Below are positions 63,006 through 64,000 of a stretch of DNA of 64,000 bases, piece after piece. Location: positions 47,721,291-47,785,290 of the forward strand of contig CP154956.1 in the NCBI GenBank assembly GCA_039621445.1, read 5' to 3'. Source of the stretch: Euglena gracilis. Lineage: Eukaryota > Euglenida > Euglenophyceae > Euglenales. Each line of letters starts with the position of its first letter. The stretch's first letter is position 1. Both the position numbers and the translations under genes were made by a program. The notes beneath the pieces were generated by a model. The model saw only the letters and a list, made by a program, of their open reading frames with translations, ran no database searches and had not been told where the DNA came from.

Positions 63006-64000
63006 GTAATTGTAATTTTGTTCCCCAAGACCCTACATCCATCCATCCATTTGGTCGTTCATTTGTTCGATCATTTTCTAAAAGATTGTTTAGTTTTCCT
63101 GCAGTTTTTTTTGCAGATTTGTTGGGTTAGCTTTTGTTGGCAGCCATATTCTATTTGCCCCCCCCCCCCCCCGGGGGGCCAAGTGGAGTGTCCAGGGGGG
63201 GGGGGGTGACCCAGGTCCGACCCTTGGGGGAAAAGTTGGGGTTATTGATTGGGCAGGGTTGCGGTTACGGCTGGCTGGACGTCGGGATGCCATTTTTTTT
63301 AGGAATTTAGGGAGAATTTAGACCGCATTCTGGACCAAGTTAGGCAGAATTTAGGTCGAGGATCCGGGCAACTGCCGGCAGGTTCGGGGAGGGTTTGTGC
63401 TTATTTTAGGAATAGGGTTTGGGCTAAGACCGTCGTGCCGGGAAAAAATTTGGCTTAAATTTTGGCAAATCTAAGCCAAAAGTTAAGTTGGAAGTTAGGA
63501 CCCTGTTTTGGAAGATTTTTTTAAAACATATTTTGCTGGGGGAAAAATGTCTGAATTTGAGGGAGCGCGTGGGGCTGAAAAGTCGGACCTGGGTCATCCC
63601 ATGTGACCCCCCCCCTGGACCCCCCACTTGCCCCCCCCCCGGGGAGACAAGTAGAATATGGCTGCCCTTTTGTCGTTTTTTCAGTGTAGCCCTCCCCTGT
63701 TCCCGACTTTGTTCAGACGGGAAGGGGGGATGGGATGGATTGCATATGAACAATGCACAGACCTTTTACAGAAACAGAGAAATGATCGCCACTTTCACTC
63801 AAGGAGAAACGGGATATTTTATATTTTACATATTTTTTTTTGCACATCACAGCACAAAAACACTGCACAATAAAAAAGGTACCTTGTTCACACTTTTGTC
63901 TTCCCCAGGCTTGGTCCTGGGACTGTTGCCTTGCCGTACGATTGAATTGGTTTCAGCCCTCCCCAAGGAACCATAAAATACAATGGTGTGGATAGTTGGG

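Larger units (their letters stand above)
57286..64000. other. gene-free region downstream of ABCG
   Basis: No coding region recognised. It holds degenerate TTTGCCACTCAAAATTAGGA units (57.96-58.39 kb), SINE-like and GTCCAGCCAGC-type dispersed repeats (58.9-59.9 kb), a GGAT microsatellite, a near-palindrome at 61651-61693, a TTAGGG tract and the AAATATAAGAAACC array. Confidence 0.5.

Overview
This window is nuclear DNA from a large, repeat-rich eukaryotic genome. There are no operons, no bacterial-type genes and no RNA gene I can support. My best guess is a euglenid alga. Two protein-coding genes are broken into short GC-rich exons by introns that mostly lack GT-AG borders. These introns are flanked by short direct repeats, and several can pair their two ends into a stem, which is the known signature of euglenid nonconventional introns. 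A short TTAGGG tract also fits. A dinoflagellate or another alga is not excluded.

Layout. 421-3824 is a decayed Ty3/gypsy pol. It is followed by GC-rich low-complexity DNA and unclassified repeat DNA to about 8.0 kb. From 7997 to 25112 there is a nested pair of retrotransposons. The outer element lies on the minus strand (integrase with chromodomain at 23316-25112, extra downstream ORF at 7997-10119). It has been split by a 12,996-bp plus-strand Ty3/gypsy element at 10140-23135. The inner element has two 1,099-bp LTRs that look identical. It encodes a giant Gag, a C5-cytosine-methyltransferase-like domain, protease, reverse transcriptase, RNase H, integrase and chromodomain. Gag and Pol share one frame separated by a single UAG, followed by a candidate H-type pseudoknot. 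A 13-N assembly gap (25149-25161) truncates the outer element.

From about 27.3 to 35.04 kb lie exons of a TerD-domain gene on the plus strand. From 36,725 to 57,285 lies a half-size ABCG transporter on the plus strand, which I resolve into 23 exons. Joining them at the short direct repeats gives a predicted protein of about 649 residues with all nucleotide-binding motifs and a membrane domain. Introns and intergenic DNA (25.2-64 kb) are full of homopolymeric G/C runs, microsatellites, palindrome-ended arrays, fold-backs and several small dispersed repeat families, each present at two or more places here.

The two host genes are not obviously linked in function: one is membrane export, the other a calcium-type stress domain. 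The strongest second-look items are the nonconventional introns, the methyltransferase-bearing retrotransposon, its stop-codon readthrough signal, and the extra zinc-type ORF of the outer element.
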